From positions 1 to 64,000 of the forward strand of contig NZ_JACEHH010000024.1 in the NCBI RefSeq assembly GCF_014154935.1: a DNA stretch of 64,000 nucleotides, read 5' to 3'. The position numbers were made by a program, and so were the translations under genes. Shown here piece by piece: positions 52,797 through 62,261 of this stretch (the stretch's first letter is position 1; each line of letters opens with the position of its first letter). The notes beneath the pieces were generated by a model. The model worked only from the letters and a program-made list of their open reading frames with translations, had not been told where the DNA came from and searched no databases. This DNA comes from Stieleria mannarensis (GTDB lineage: Bacteria; Planctomycetota; Planctomycetia; Pirellulales; Pirellulaceae).

Positions 52797-54986
52797 TCAC
52801 CGGTTGCCGCCGGCGTCCAGGGATTCGAAGTAGCGTCGTGCCGCATGATGAAGATCCAGGCCCTGCCATTCGGCGGCGCGTTCCCTGGGGATCAGGTCGG
52901 GAAATAACCGTGGCGGCTGGTACAGCAATTCCAACGTCGTCTGGACCAAGGCCGAAGGGGCGTCGCGTCGGGTGACCAGGAACGCGGTTGTGCCGACCGT
53001 CGCCAAGCCCTCATCGGGGATGTCGGCGTTCCGGTAATGCGATGGATCGATCGTGATCGTCCGCAAGGTCGGGTGCTGCATCGAAATGGTGATGCCCTGG
53101 GGGATGGGCACCAGTCGCCATTGTTTTTGCAACAAACCCGATACGAGACTGCTGCCGCGGCCGATGCAAATCAGGGCGATGTCCGGTGCGTCAGGTGTTT
53201 GCAACCGTTCCCACGCGACGACTTCGCGCGGGGTGTCATCGGCGGCAAGGTTCAGCGAATCGAGGATCATGTCGGCGGTGCGGCGGGATCCGCTGCCGCG
53301 GGGGCCGACGGCGATTTTGCGTCCGGCGAGCATCTGAATGTTCAGTGGTCGGTCGTGCTGCAACAGATCGGGCGCGCGGACCAGCAGATGCGCGGCTTCA
53401 TAAATCAGCGGGGCGATCACACACAGGTCGTCACCACTAATCGCCGACGCCTGCATCGGTGCGAGTTGGACTTGGCGATCGAGCAAGCGATTGCGATTGT
53501 CCAACGAACCATCGGTCGCGATCACCTGGACCGCCACCCCGGCAGACTGATGCAAGCGATCGGCGATCGCCTGGGAGATGCCGGTGTAGACGCCTTGTTT
53601 CAGCCCACCGGCCAGCACCACCTGTTGCGGCATCGCTTCGATGTGTCGGCTCCACAGCATCGCGCCGATGACAAAGAAGAAAGGCGACAGGGCCAACAGC
53701 AGCAGCATGGCGGCTTGGAATCGTCGGTGTCCCGGCGAGGTCCGCACGACCTTTCGCCCGATCAACGCGCCCACCAGGGGGACGCCGCAGACCCAGTGCC
53801 AGAGTTTCAACACCCGCCCGCGGGGACGGGCCAGAATCGGGCGTCCTTCCATGAACGCGTCCAGGTCCTCGGCGAGATCGCCGGCGGTCCGATAACGCTT
53901 GCGAGGTTCTTTCTCCAGACACTTGGCGACGATCGTTTCCAAATCGGTCGGCACGTTACTGCGAAAGGCACGCATCGTCGGCGGCGGTTCGTGAACGACC
54001 TGCATCAAGGTTTCCACCACCGAGTCGCCGACCAAAGGCGGACGCCCGGTGACGCAGGCGAACAGGATCGCGCCGAGCGAATACACGTCACTTTGCCGCG
54101 TGGCCCGATCGCTGTGCCCGCCGGCCTGTTCGGGCGCCATGTAGTTGGGCGTGCCCACGGCCGCGCCGCTGCCGGTCACGCTGCTGTCGCTGCCCAGATT
54201 CTTTGCCAGACCGAAGTCGGTGATGTGGACCCGGTCCTTTTGATCGATCAAGATGTTGGCGGGTTTGATGTCGCGGTGCAGCAGGTCGTTTTGGTGGGCG
54301 TGATCGAGCGCCCGCGCCACGTCACGCACATAGCGGGCTGCCGTATCGATCGGCAGTTCGCCGTCGTTGATTTTGCGTTGCAGATCGGTTCCTTCGATCA
54401 ATGCCATCGAAAAGAAATGGTGCCCGGCTTCGTGACCGAATTGGTAAACCGGGACGATGCCGGGGTGGTGCAGGCGGGCCGCCGCTTGGGCTTCGGTGTA
54501 GAACCGACGCACATCGTTTTCACAGGCCAGCATGCCGCCGCGAATCATCTTGACGGCGACGGTTCGGTTGAGCATCCGTTGGTTCGCGCGGTACACGACG
54601 CCCATCCCCCCGCGTCCGATCACCTCCAGCAATTCGTAATCGCCGAGGGTGTAGGGCAACGTCGGTCCGGGGTCGCCCTTGGCCCGATGCGCCTCGGGCA
54701 AGGTCGCCGCCGGGTCCTCGCCCGAATCGTCGGGACCGACCACCAGCACGTCGACGGTGTCTGCCGCGGCGCCGCCCTGGACCACGTCCGCCGAATCCGC
54801 GGCGGCTGCCCCGGTGAATCGGTTGATGGCGTCGGCCGCGTCCATCAAGCTGCGCAACTCCTCGGCCATCTCGGGGAACTGCGCCAGGAATTCGTCCCGC
54901 GAACCGACCGACCCTTCATCGCACGAACGCAGGTAGGCTGCGAACGCTTCGTCGATCGGGTCGTCGGCTTCGGACGGAACGGGCAT
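52797..54986 (-). CDS. Ser/Thr kinase with TAXI-like extracytoplasmic binding domain
   Basis: The 729-residue protein starts at the ATG at 54986 (MPVPSEADDP); the longer reading to 55085 is unlikely. An acidic N-terminal segment is followed by a Hanks-type kinase at about 117-386 with GRGGMG, AVKM, HRDIKPAN, DFG and APE, all intact. A membrane segment lies at about 425-445. The remaining 280 residues resemble a TAXI/NMT1-type TRAP solute-binding fold (LAGGLKQGVYTGISQAIADRL, then VQVIATDGSLDNRNRLLDRQVQLAPMQ). That domain would face the periplasm and bind a small ligand, so this reads as a one-protein ligand-gated kinase. The ECF sigma gene lies 128 bp upstream. Confidence 0.85.
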   Translation of the reverse strand: MPVPSEADDPIDEAFAAYLRSCDEGSVGSRDEFLAQFPEMAEELRSLMDAADAINRFTGAAAADSADVVQGGAAADTVDVLVVGPDDSGEDPAATLPEAHRAKGDPGPTLPYTLGDYELLEVIGRGGMGVVYRANQRMLNRTVAVKMIRGGMLACENDVRRFYTEAQAAARLHHPGIVPVYQFGHEAGHHFFSMALIEGTDLQRKINDGELPIDTAARYVRDVARALDHAHQNDLLHRDIKPANILIDQKDRVHITDFGLAKNLGSDSSVTGSGAAVGTPNYMAPEQAGGHSDRATRQSDVYSLGAILFACVTGRPPLVGDSVVETLMQVVHEPPPTMRAFRSNVPTDLETIVAKCLEKEPRKRYRTAGDLAEDLDAFMEGRPILARPRGRVLKLWHWVCGVPLVGALIGRKVVRTSPGHRRFQAAMLLLLALSPFFFVIGAMLWSRHIEAMPQQVVLAGGLKQGVYTGISQAIADRLHQSAGVAVQVIATDGSLDNRNRLLDRQVQLAPMQASAISGDDLCVIAPLIYEAAHLLVRAPDLLQHDRPLNIQMLAGRKIAVGPRGSGSRRTADMILDSLNLAADDTPREVVAWERLQTPDAPDIALICIGRGSSLVSGLLQKQWRLVPIPQGITISMQHPTLRTITIDPSHYRNADIPDEGLATVGTTAFLVTRRDAPSALVQTTLELLYQPPRLFPDLIPRERAAEWQGLDLHHAARRYFESLDAGGNR

Positions 54987-55114
54987 CGAGGGGATCGGTG
55001 AAAGGAGGAAGAGGTTGTTTGCACCGGCCAGAGTCAAGGGCCACATCCCCGCGGTCCGGGGGCGCGGCGGCCGGCAGATTTGCACCGGCGCGCTTGCGGC
55101 CTCGTGCTCCGGCC

Positions 55115-55753
55115 CTACATGTAGGGGTTGTTTTTGGGATCAATGATGGTCCGCAATTTTTGCAGACCTCGTTTTAGCAAGCCCGCGACGGCCGTGTCGG
55201 ATTTTCCCATCCGGTCGACGATTTTTGCCAACGGCAATCCTTCCATGTAACGCAACCGAATCGCTTCGGCCTGCGTTTCGGGCAATTGGTGCAATGCTTC
55301 GAGCAACGCGATCGCGGTTTCCTCTTTGATCACCACGCCGGAAGGGCTGGTGGTGCTGCCGGGCAATTGGGCGATCCAGGGAGCTCCGCCGGAATCATTC
55401 CCCGGCTTGGCGTCCGCGTTGACTTCGCGCCGGATGCTCCGCTTTTGGGTCATCACGTGACGCGTCACGGCGGTGGCCACGTTGTTTTTCAACATGCCGC
55501 GCAACCATGCGGCAAACTCGCCGGGTGAATCGCCGCGAAAGGAATGCAGGTCGCGTTTTGCTTCCAAAAAAGTGACCTGCACGATGTCGACCGGATCGAC
55601 GCGGCGACGGAGCTGTTCGGACAGGTTGCGGTGAGCCAACATCAACAGGTAACCGCGGTACTGTTCCAGCAATTGACCGAGCGCCGCATTGTCGCCCTGT
55701 TTGGACGCGACCACTAATTCGGTCGTCGACATATCTCCATCAGTTGCGGTCAT
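55115..55753 (-). CDS. ECF-type RNA polymerase sigma factor, paired with the TAXI kinase
   Basis: The 212-residue sigma factor is of a planctomycete ECF subfamily. Region 2 spans about 10-95 (LEQYRGYLLMLAHRNL, then DPVDIVQVTFLEAKRDLHSF). Region 4 lies at about 140-200 with LPETQAEAIRLRYMEGLPLAKIVDRMGKSD and a recognition helix (TAVAGLLKRGLQKLR). The start is placed at the ATG at 55753 (MTATDGDMST); a start at 55732 is also possible. No anti-sigma gene is adjacent. The kinase gene downstream on the same strand suggests control by phosphorylation, as known for some planctomycete and actinobacterial ECF groups. Confidence 0.9.
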   Translation of the reverse strand: MTATDGDMSTTELVVASKQGDNAALGQLLEQYRGYLLMLAHRNLSEQLRRRVDPVDIVQVTFLEAKRDLHSFRGDSPGEFAAWLRGMLKNNVATAVTRHVMTQKRSIRREVNADAKPGNDSGGAPWIAQLPGSTTSPSGVVIKEETAIALLEALHQLPETQAEAIRLRYMEGLPLAKIVDRMGKSDTAVAGLLKRGLQKLRTIIDPKNNPYM

Positions 55754-55900
55754 CGATCGAATTCTGGACAATGTTGGGGCTCGGCGGACTGGACACAGTT
55801 TATCTGAAGAACGCTGTCTCCAAACCCAGCGGATCGTGTCGGTCGCCGATTTTTTGTCGCTATTCCCCCGTTCCCCGTCAAACTTCGGCAGACTTCAACG

Positions 55901-56755
55901 ATGTCCATGTGTCCCTCGGATCAAAGGCCGCTTCACCTCTCGGTACGGAAGCTGTCCCGCGTTCTTCTTCTCCTTTCAGCCGCCTTGGTCGTCGGCTGCG
56001 GCGGCGGGGATTCGAGCGACGCCCCCGCGCCCCAGCCGGCCGGCGGCGGCACCGCCGACTCGACGGCGGACGAAAACGCCGGCCAATCTGCTGCCCCATC
56101 CGCGTCCGCTGCCCCGTCAGCGGACTCCACCCCGGACGCGCCCGCCGCCGGCGGCCTGCAGCTGCCCGATCAGGTGGTCCCGGGCGCGGACCAGACAGAG
56201 CCGGGGGGGCCGGCCCGGCCGGGGGCCGGAGGCATTGAAATGCCAGACCTGGACGCCTTGCCGCCGGCGGAGGATTCGGCATCCGGCGCCGCTGAAAACC
56301 GAAACGGCGTGCAGTTGCAATTCGCCAGCTGGCAAGAGATCGAATCGCACGCCAAATCGACCGGCAAAATCACCGTCGTCGATCTCTGGTCGACCGTCTG
56401 CGAGCCTTGCGTCAAAGAATTCCCCGGCCTGGTCCGGCTCAGCCAATCCATGCCCGAGGACGTTTCCTGCATCGGCGTGGCGGTCGACTACGACGGGCGA
56501 AAATCGCGTCCGCCGGAATACTATCAGGAAAAGGTCACCGCGTTCCTGAATGCCATGGGGGCGGGGTTTGAAAACTATCTGTGCAACACGCCCAGCGACG
56601 ACGTGTTCGCAGCCGTCGACATCCCGTCGATCCCCGCGGTGCTGATTTTTGACGCCAGCGGAAAACTGGTCAAACAATTCGTCGACGCCGGTGACACGGT
56701 CGGGTTCTCTTACGAATCGGACATCATCCCGTTTGTCGAAAAGCTGGCCGGCTAG
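55901..56755 (+). CDS. Thioredoxin-fold lipoprotein, TlpA/ResA-like
   Basis: The 284-residue protein has a signal peptide with lipobox VVGC (about Cys33). A Pro/Ala/Gly-rich linker of about 100 residues follows, then a thioredoxin domain at about 140-280. The redox motif is CEPC in DLWSTVCEPCVKEFPGL, and the cis-proline region is IPSIPAVLIFD. It should reduce or rearrange disulfides, or serve cytochrome c maturation, at the outer face of the inner membrane. Its 3' end overlaps the convergent membrane-protein gene by 32 bp. It is divergent from the ECF sigma gene. Confidence 0.9.
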   Translation: MSMCPSDQRPLHLSVRKLSRVLLLLSAALVVGCGGGDSSDAPAPQPAGGGTADSTADENAGQSAAPSASAAPSADSTPDAPAAGGLQLPDQVVPGADQTEPGGPARPGAGGIEMPDLDALPPAEDSASGAAENRNGVQLQFASWQEIESHAKSTGKITVVDLWSTVCEPCVKEFPGLVRLSQSMPEDVSCIGVAVDYDGRKSRPPEYYQEKVTAFLNAMGAGFENYLCNTPSDDVFAAVDIPSIPAVLIFDASGKLVKQFVDAGDTVGFSYESDIIPFVEKLAG

Positions 56756-57560
56756 ACGACCATCGGATGATCACCCAGGTGATCAAGACGCACGCGACGT
56801 GGGCGGCCAGCAAGACGATCGTCAACCAGGACTCCGACGCTCCGCTCAATCCCGCCCGGACCGCACCGGCGTTCAACAGATAGCCCAGCACCGGAACGGA
56901 CACGACCACGGCTGCCATGCGGACCGCGATGACGTGAATTCTGCGCGATAAACAGGCAAACAGCGCGATCAACGCCGACAGGCCGAGGGTCAATCCGACG
57001 GCCGCCATCATCAGGTTCTCGTTGATGTCGATCGCGTCGGGCGACCACCAACCACTCCGCTGACCATAACGGATCAGGGCGAACCCGATCGCCGACATCG
57101 TCGTCAGCGCGATCAGAGAACGGATCGGAAACTGCAATGGCGGTTCCATCGCCCCGGGCGCGTTGGTGACCGCCGCCATGCAATACCTGACTCTCTCTCG
57201 CATCACTTCGGCACCGGCCACACACACGATCGTTTGAACCGCGATCGCGATACCCCACCACGTCGCCGCCGGCTCTCCGAACCCCCAGTGGACGATCTTT
57301 GCCAGCCCGTACCAACACCCCAATGCCCCGCACAACGGCATGGCGATCCGAACGGGAAGGGTGGGTGCCAATAGCGTCGCCGTCAACGCAAGCAGCGAAC
57401 CTTGACCGAGCACGACGCCCAACGCGATCACTCGCCAGGTGGTTTGGTCGAGGTATTGCCACTGGAAGACCAGTGCCCAATAGGCAACCGCATGGATCAA
57501 CACGACACTGCAAAGCACGATTGATTGCAGTTGTGGTTTGCGTGGCGTTGATTCGGTCAT
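56724..57560 (-). CDS. Hypothetical polytopic membrane protein
   Basis: The 278-residue protein starts at the ATG at 57560 (MTESTPRKPQ), whose ATGA overlaps the stop of the upstream VWA gene. The longer reading to 57806 has the composition of an out-of-frame shadow. About seven membrane segments are visible (for example IVLCSVVLIHAVAYWALVF, VIALGVVLGQGSLLALTATL, LIALTTMSAIGFALI). I recognise no family. Coupling to the VWA protein suggests the two act together. The last 32 bases overlap, antisense, the end of the thioredoxin-lipoprotein gene. Confidence 0.78.
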   Translation of the reverse strand: MTESTPRKPQLQSIVLCSVVLIHAVAYWALVFQWQYLDQTTWRVIALGVVLGQGSLLALTATLLAPTLPVRIAMPLCGALGCWYGLAKIVHWGFGEPAATWWGIAIAVQTIVCVAGAEVMRERVRYCMAAVTNAPGAMEPPLQFPIRSLIALTTMSAIGFALIRYGQRSGWWSPDAIDINENLMMAAVGLTLGLSALIALFACLSRRIHVIAVRMAAVVVSVPVLGYLLNAGAVRAGLSGASESWLTIVLLAAHVACVLITWVIIRWSSSRPAFRQTG

Positions 57561-59800
57561 CGTCGTCGCGTGTCGTCCATCATTCGGATCAGCTCCGATT
57601 CCTCTTGCTCGACCGCGGATCCCCACTGTGGCAACTGTTTCAATTGGGCTTTCGCCTGACGCGCCGCGATCGCCTCGGGGTACCGATCGATGATCGACTG
57701 CAGCTGCATTCGTTTCTGTTTGATCCCCGCGTAACGATGATCGTTTGACACCTGTAACAACATCCGCCGCGCGTTCAGTTCTCGGCTGACGCGTTCTTTC
57801 CGCCACTGATCCAGACGAGGGTCATCTTCGAAGCCTAATTCAAGCTGTTTGTTGATGGAATCTTTAAGTTCTCGATCGTGACGCAGCGATGCGTCGCGGG
57901 CCGCAGCCAACTGATTCATCGTCAAATCACGCAATGTTTGATAGGTCAACGAGCGGACGGTGGGATCATATTCTCCCGAACTGGTCGTGCGCAACATCCG
58001 GATCGCGGCCACCAGGTCGCCGCGTTGGAGCAACTGATCGCTCTGTTGCACGATCTGATCACGAATTCGGTTGCATAGAGCTTGGCAGACTTCGACGGCT
58101 TTGGATTGCGGGTGCAATCGCTTGATCAACCGAAGCCTGGTAAACGCCTTCGACGGTTCGTCGTGATTCAACGTTGCCAGATGATCGGCAACACGGTCCA
58201 AGACGCTTGTCGTGGCGCGGGATCCGCCCCAGCGGATGATGGCGTCGCAAGTGGTTTCGACTTCCCCGGTGTTCGCCAACTCGTGCAAACGACGTGACAG
58301 TTCTCCGGCGACCTTGTCTTGCAAGGGCGCGATCGCGATGCGGCGGGGGTCGCTGCGGACCAATGCCTCCAGCAGATCTCTCAAATCGCGTAGGGGCGGA
58401 ACGGGGGCGGTCGCCGCAGGTTCGCCGATCTTGCTATAGGCGTCTTCGAATTCGTCGACCAACAGATCCGCGTAGGTCTGCTTTGCTTTTGCAGACACCT
58501 GGATCGATCCGAATTGATGGCTCAGTTGGCCTTGTCGCCGCATCCTCGACTTGCTTTTCGGCTCGGCCATCATGGCCCTTGCATCGGCCAGCAGTTCTCG
58601 CTGGGTTTTCCCGGACGAGTTGACGAAGCGATATTCGCCACCGGTCATGTCGGCCAAGTCCTTCATGTTCTTGCAACTGCGCGGATCTTCAAACGCGATC
58701 GCATGGATCGGGATTGCGGTGCCCGATGCCCTGGCGATTGAAAATGCGTCTCCACCGGCTTTCAGCAGTGAACCGCGATCGCCAGGATGGGTGTCCGTGA
58801 ATTCTCCATCGGACAACATGAACACCGCACTGGGATTCATCCGGAGCGCGGTCCGCAGGGACGAATTCGGATTGGTCCCGCCGCCGGTGCCGATCGTCGC
58901 AAGCCAGTCTTCCAGTCTTTCCTTGTTCTCGGCGGTTGCCTGCATCATGTCCATCGACCGCACGCCGTTGAACATCGGCGTGCTGGAACTGCTGAACAGC
59001 AACACGAAGAACCGCTGGTCTTCTCGCAATTCGCGAATCGACCGAGTCAATTCATCGATCGCACGTCGGTATCGCACCCCGTTCATGCTGCCGGAACGAT
59101 CGACGATGTAAACAAAATCTTGTCCGACCGCTTCGATGCCAAAAAACGAACCACGGGCCCCACCGCTGACGTTGCCGGAGGATTTGCCGGGTGTGGTTTT
59201 CATCCCGGCCAGTTTGATCACCGGTGGGGCGACGTCCAATGAAACCTCCACCGGTTCGACGACGTCCGGTTCCGGCTGGACCTCCGCCAACAGCGACGAG
59301 TCCTCCGACGCGACCTCGTCGACCAACATCATCGGGATCGGAATCTCCGGCGGTTCCTCGCTCAGCGTCATCACCAGGGTTTGCGTCGTGTAGCCGCTGA
59401 AATCCGCCGGGGCGATCAGAAAGGCGATCAACAGCACGATCGCCGCGTGGACGATGATCGAACCGAACCACGCCGATTTCTCGCGACTTTCATGCTCACG
59501 CCCACGGGGCGAGATTTGCAGCGGAATCGGAAACGGTCGCACACGATCGGGATCGTCGGCCTGTGAACGACCATCGGCGACCGGCGGCGGGCCACAGTAG
59601 ATGACCGAATCGGCGGCCGAACGGCAAGGTGCGGGGATTTGCGGAGGATAATCGATCGGCAGCGAATCCCCAGCGTTTCCGCCCGGGCCAGTTTCTTCAC
59701 CGAGACCGGGCCGCTCACCGAGACCGGGCCGCTCACCGAGAATGGGCCGCTCACCGAGGTCAAGTCCGTCGGTCAGCCAGCGTTTCCGTGCAGGAGCCAT
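57557..59800 (-). CDS. Von Willebrand factor A domain protein with one membrane anchor
   Basis: The 747-residue protein begins with a cytoplasmic tail of about 110 residues containing LGERP repeats. One membrane helix lies at about 112-131 (FGSIIVHAAIVLLIAFLIA). A short Pro/Glu-rich stretch with TonB-like composition comes next. A VWA domain at about 229-400 has an intact MIDAS, DRSGSMNG (Asp234, Ser236, Ser238), plus a later TGGGTNPNSSLRTAL and LSDGEFTD. The remaining 340 residues are helical. VWA domains bind partners through a metal ion. It is coupled by ATGA to the following membrane protein. A role in an envelope assembly or surface complex is likely, but nothing more specific can be read. 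Confidence 0.88.
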   Translation of the reverse strand: MAPARKRWLTDGLDLGERPILGERPGLGERPGLGEETGPGGNAGDSLPIDYPPQIPAPCRSAADSVIYCGPPPVADGRSQADDPDRVRPFPIPLQISPRGREHESREKSAWFGSIIVHAAIVLLIAFLIAPADFSGYTTQTLVMTLSEEPPEIPIPMMLVDEVASEDSSLLAEVQPEPDVVEPVEVSLDVAPPVIKLAGMKTTPGKSSGNVSGGARGSFFGIEAVGQDFVYIVDRSGSMNGVRYRRAIDELTRSIRELREDQRFFVLLFSSSSTPMFNGVRSMDMMQATAENKERLEDWLATIGTGGGTNPNSSLRTALRMNPSAVFMLSDGEFTDTHPGDRGSLLKAGGDAFSIARASGTAIPIHAIAFEDPRSCKNMKDLADMTGGEYRFVNSSGKTQRELLADARAMMAEPKSKSRMRRQGQLSHQFGSIQVSAKAKQTYADLLVDEFEDAYSKIGEPAATAPVPPLRDLRDLLEALVRSDPRRIAIAPLQDKVAGELSRRLHELANTGEVETTCDAIIRWGGSRATTSVLDRVADHLATLNHDEPSKAFTRLRLIKRLHPQSKAVEVCQALCNRIRDQIVQQSDQLLQRGDLVAAIRMLRTTSSGEYDPTVRSLTYQTLRDLTMNQLAAARDASLRHDRELKDSINKQLELGFEDDPRLDQWRKERVSRELNARRMLLQVSNDHRYAGIKQKRMQLQSIIDRYPEAIAARQAKAQLKQLPQWGSAVEQEESELIRMMDDTRRR
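59704..59757 (-). repeat. Three 18-bp in-frame repeats encoding LGERPG units
   Basis: GACCGGGCCGCTCACCGA occurs at 59704-59721 and 59722-59739, with a two-base variant at 59740-59757. It encodes the LGERP repeats of the VWA protein's cytoplasmic tail. Partial units extend on either side. Confidence 0.85.
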
Positions 59801-60156
59801 GTCGCGTGCCTCGATCCGGTCCCCAGAACAAACAGGTCACTCGGCAAACGAACTGATAAGATAAAAACGATAACACGACTCGCCCGCCTCGGCCCCCTAG
59901 CGTGGCGGATCAAAATGTCTTTGTCAAATTCCCGGCCCCGCCGGGCGATCGGTCCCGACCCCGCGATGCTGAACATCTATCTCGTTGGCCTGCGATCCCA
60001 TGCTTCGGGAGACTGCTGCTGGGGACAAAAATCTTTCCCAAAAATGGTCCGCCGTGCTGACAGATTTGATTCCGTCGCGTGAGTAGGACTCTGTGAAGAC
60101 GCCCAAGCTCGTCCTGAAGGCTCGCGTCGATCACCCACTCCCACCTGCTTTCCCGA
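59801..60156. other. Divergent promoter region
   Basis: These 356 bases separate the minus-strand VWA operon from the plus-strand sigma/kinase operon. I see no gene, strong hairpin or repeat. Both promoters are expected here. Confidence 0.5.
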
Positions 60157-60762
60157 ATGTCCCTTCCCGACACACGACCGAGCTTGTTGATGCGGATCCG
60201 CGATCCCCGCGATCGCCAGGCCTGGAACGAGTTTTCGGCCTTGTATCGCCCGGTCGTGTGTCGAATGGCACGGCATCGGGGAATGCAGCCGGCCGACGCC
60301 GAAGATTTGGCTCAGCAAGTTTTGCTGGCAATCTCGCGAGCGATCGAAGGGTTTGACTTCGACCACGGCGAAGCGAAATTCCGCACTTGGCTGAAAACGA
60401 TCGCCCGACGCGCGATCATCAACGCACTAACCCGCGGCGCACCGGACCGAGCGGTCGGTGGCAGCGACGTGATCGACTTGCTGAACCAACAGCCGGCCGA
60501 TGACCCGCAAACACAAACGTTGATGATCCAATACCGGCGCGAGATCTTTCGGGTCGCCGCATCACAGATCCGCGACGAATTCCACCCCCAAACCTGGCAA
60601 GCGTTTTACAGCAGCGTGGTGCTCGGCCAAGACGTTCGGCAGGTCGCCGAGACGCTCGGGCGTTCCTGTGGCAGTGTCTACACGGCGCGCAGTCGCGTGA
60701 TGAAACGGTTGAAAGACAAAGTCCAAGAACTCGATCTCCGGGGGGACCGCGACGAGCGATGA
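60157..60762 (+). CDS. ECF-type RNA polymerase sigma factor, first gene of a kinase operon
   Basis: The 201-residue sigma factor has region 2 at about 20-95 (DRQAWNEFSALYRPVVCRMARHRG, then DAEDLAQQVLLAISRAI and FRTWLKTIARRAIINAL). Region 4 lies at about 135-190 (VLGQDVRQVAETLGRSCGSVYTARSRVMKRL). The start is the ATG at 60157 (MSLPDTRPSLLMRIRDPRD), typical of planctomycete ECF proteins. The stop overlaps the kinase start by ATGA. The kinase carries an anti-sigma-type zinc finger, so control is likely in cis within the operon. Confidence 0.92.
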   Translation: MSLPDTRPSLLMRIRDPRDRQAWNEFSALYRPVVCRMARHRGMQPADAEDLAQQVLLAISRAIEGFDFDHGEAKFRTWLKTIARRAIINALTRGAPDRAVGGSDVIDLLNQQPADDPQTQTLMIQYRREIFRVAASQIRDEFHPQTWQAFYSSVVLGQDVRQVAETLGRSCGSVYTARSRVMKRLKDKVQELDLRGDRDER

Positions 60763-62258
60763 AGACTGAACGCACTTCCTGTCGCGTTGACCAGATCGAA
60801 GCGTTTTTGGCCGGAAACCTTCCCGACGCCGAACTGGATCAACTGGAACAACACCTCGAAACATGCACCCGCTGCGATGACGAGCTGACCCGCCGGACGG
60901 CCGATGATTCGTTCTGGGACGATGCCCGAGCCTTCCTTGACGGCGCCGGTGAGCTTCCGCGTGGTCGTGATACCGACGACGCAGCGTTGCCCACTCCAGC
61001 CGATGCAGACCATGGCGATCCGTCCCGCGACCGCCACGACGCGCTCGGCGGCTCCATTGGATTCTTGGATCCCACCGACGATCCGAACATGCTGGGACGC
61101 TTCGGCGGCTATGAAATCTCCGGCATCATCGGCCAGGGCGGGATGGGCGTGGTGATGAAGGGACGCGATGTCTCCTTGGATCGTTTCGTCGCCATCAAGG
61201 TGCTCAGTCCGGCCTATGCCGGGAATTCTGCGTCGCGAAAGCGGTTTGCCCGCGAAGCGCAAGCCGCCGCCGCGGTGCTGCACGACAACGTGATCGCCAT
61301 CTATGGGGTCGATCAATGGAACGACATGCCGTATCTGGTGATGCCGTACATCAAAGGCGAGTCGCTGCAGCAACGCATCGATCGCACCGCGCCGATGTCG
61401 ATCGAGGACATTTTGGGGATTTCGCTGCAGATCGCCCGCGGCTTGGCGGCGGCCCATGACCAGGGACTGGTCCATCGGGACATCAAACCGGCCAACATCT
61501 TGATGCCGGCGAGTGTTTCGCGAGTGATCATCACCGACTTCGGATTGGCACGGACCGCCGATGACGCCAGTTTGACCCGCAGCGGTGTGTTGGCCGGCAC
61601 GCCCCAGTACATGTCGCCCGAACAGGCCAAGGGGGAACCGGTCGACGGCCGCACCGACTTGTTCAGTCTGGGCAGCGTGATGTACGCGATGGCATGCGGT
61701 CGTCCGCCCTTCCGCGCCGAAACACCCTACGGCGTGCTCCGCAAAATCACCGACCAGGCACATCGGCCGTTGTCGCAGCTGCGTGAAGATCTGCCCCGTT
61801 GGATGGGCGAGACGATCGACCGGCTGCTGCACAAGGATCCGTCGCAACGATTTGACGACGCCCATGCATTGGCCGACTATCTGGAGGACTGCCTGGCCCA
61901 TCTCCGCCAACCGACGACGACGCTGCTGCCTCCGCTGGAGCCGACAAAAAAACGTCGCCGCGGCGTATTTGTCACCATGCTGCTGGTCGCGTTTGCCCTG
62001 GCCGGCGGATGGTTTGCCGTCGATCGATTCACCAAGCAGCACACTCCAAGCAACCCGGCCGGTGATCACGATGCGGGAACGCCGTCAGCATCACCGCAAC
62101 CGCCGGGGAGCAATCCGCACCTGCCCGACGCCGACCCAACCAACCTGCAGTGGCAGTACGACACGACGCCGCTGGACGAACTGGAAACCGAACTCGATCT
62201 CTTGCTTCAGCAATCCTCTGACGACCCGTTTGCCGAACCACCATCCATCTCGGAGTGA
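60759..62258 (+). CDS. Ser/Thr kinase with N-terminal anti-sigma-type zinc finger
   Basis: The 499-residue protein starts with a zf-HC2-like motif, His32-x3-Cys36-x2-Cys39, usual in anti-sigma factors that bind ECF sigmas. A Hanks kinase domain spans about 120-385 with GQGGMG, VAIKV, HRDIKPAN, DFG and SPE in place of APE. A membrane helix lies at about 393-415 (VFVTMLLVAFALAGGWFAV), with an acidic periplasmic tail of about 80 residues. It most likely sequesters or phosphorylates the sigma factor encoded upstream. The ATGA overlap ensures balanced synthesis. A secreted TPR protein follows after 3 bp. Confidence 0.92.
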   Translation: MKTERTSCRVDQIEAFLAGNLPDAELDQLEQHLETCTRCDDELTRRTADDSFWDDARAFLDGAGELPRGRDTDDAALPTPADADHGDPSRDRHDALGGSIGFLDPTDDPNMLGRFGGYEISGIIGQGGMGVVMKGRDVSLDRFVAIKVLSPAYAGNSASRKRFAREAQAAAAVLHDNVIAIYGVDQWNDMPYLVMPYIKGESLQQRIDRTAPMSIEDILGISLQIARGLAAAHDQGLVHRDIKPANILMPASVSRVIITDFGLARTADDASLTRSGVLAGTPQYMSPEQAKGEPVDGRTDLFSLGSVMYAMACGRPPFRAETPYGVLRKITDQAHRPLSQLREDLPRWMGETIDRLLHKDPSQRFDDAHALADYLEDCLAHLRQPTTTLLPPLEPTKKRRRGVFVTMLLVAFALAGGWFAVDRFTKQHTPSNPAGDHDAGTPSASPQPPGSNPHLPDADPTNLQWQYDTTPLDELETELDLLLQQSSDDPFAEPPSISE

Positions 62259-62261
62259 ACC

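Noticed and set aside
53037-55001. 654-residue open frame on the plus strand opposite the TAXI kinase
   Set aside because: The minus strand encodes an intact kinase with all motifs. The opposite frame is rich in Arg, His and Gln and shows no domain.
57561-57806. N-terminal extension of the membrane protein coupled to the VWA gene
   Set aside because: The extension has the Arg-rich composition of an out-of-frame reading of the VWA gene, while the ATG at 57560 gives a neat ATGA junction.
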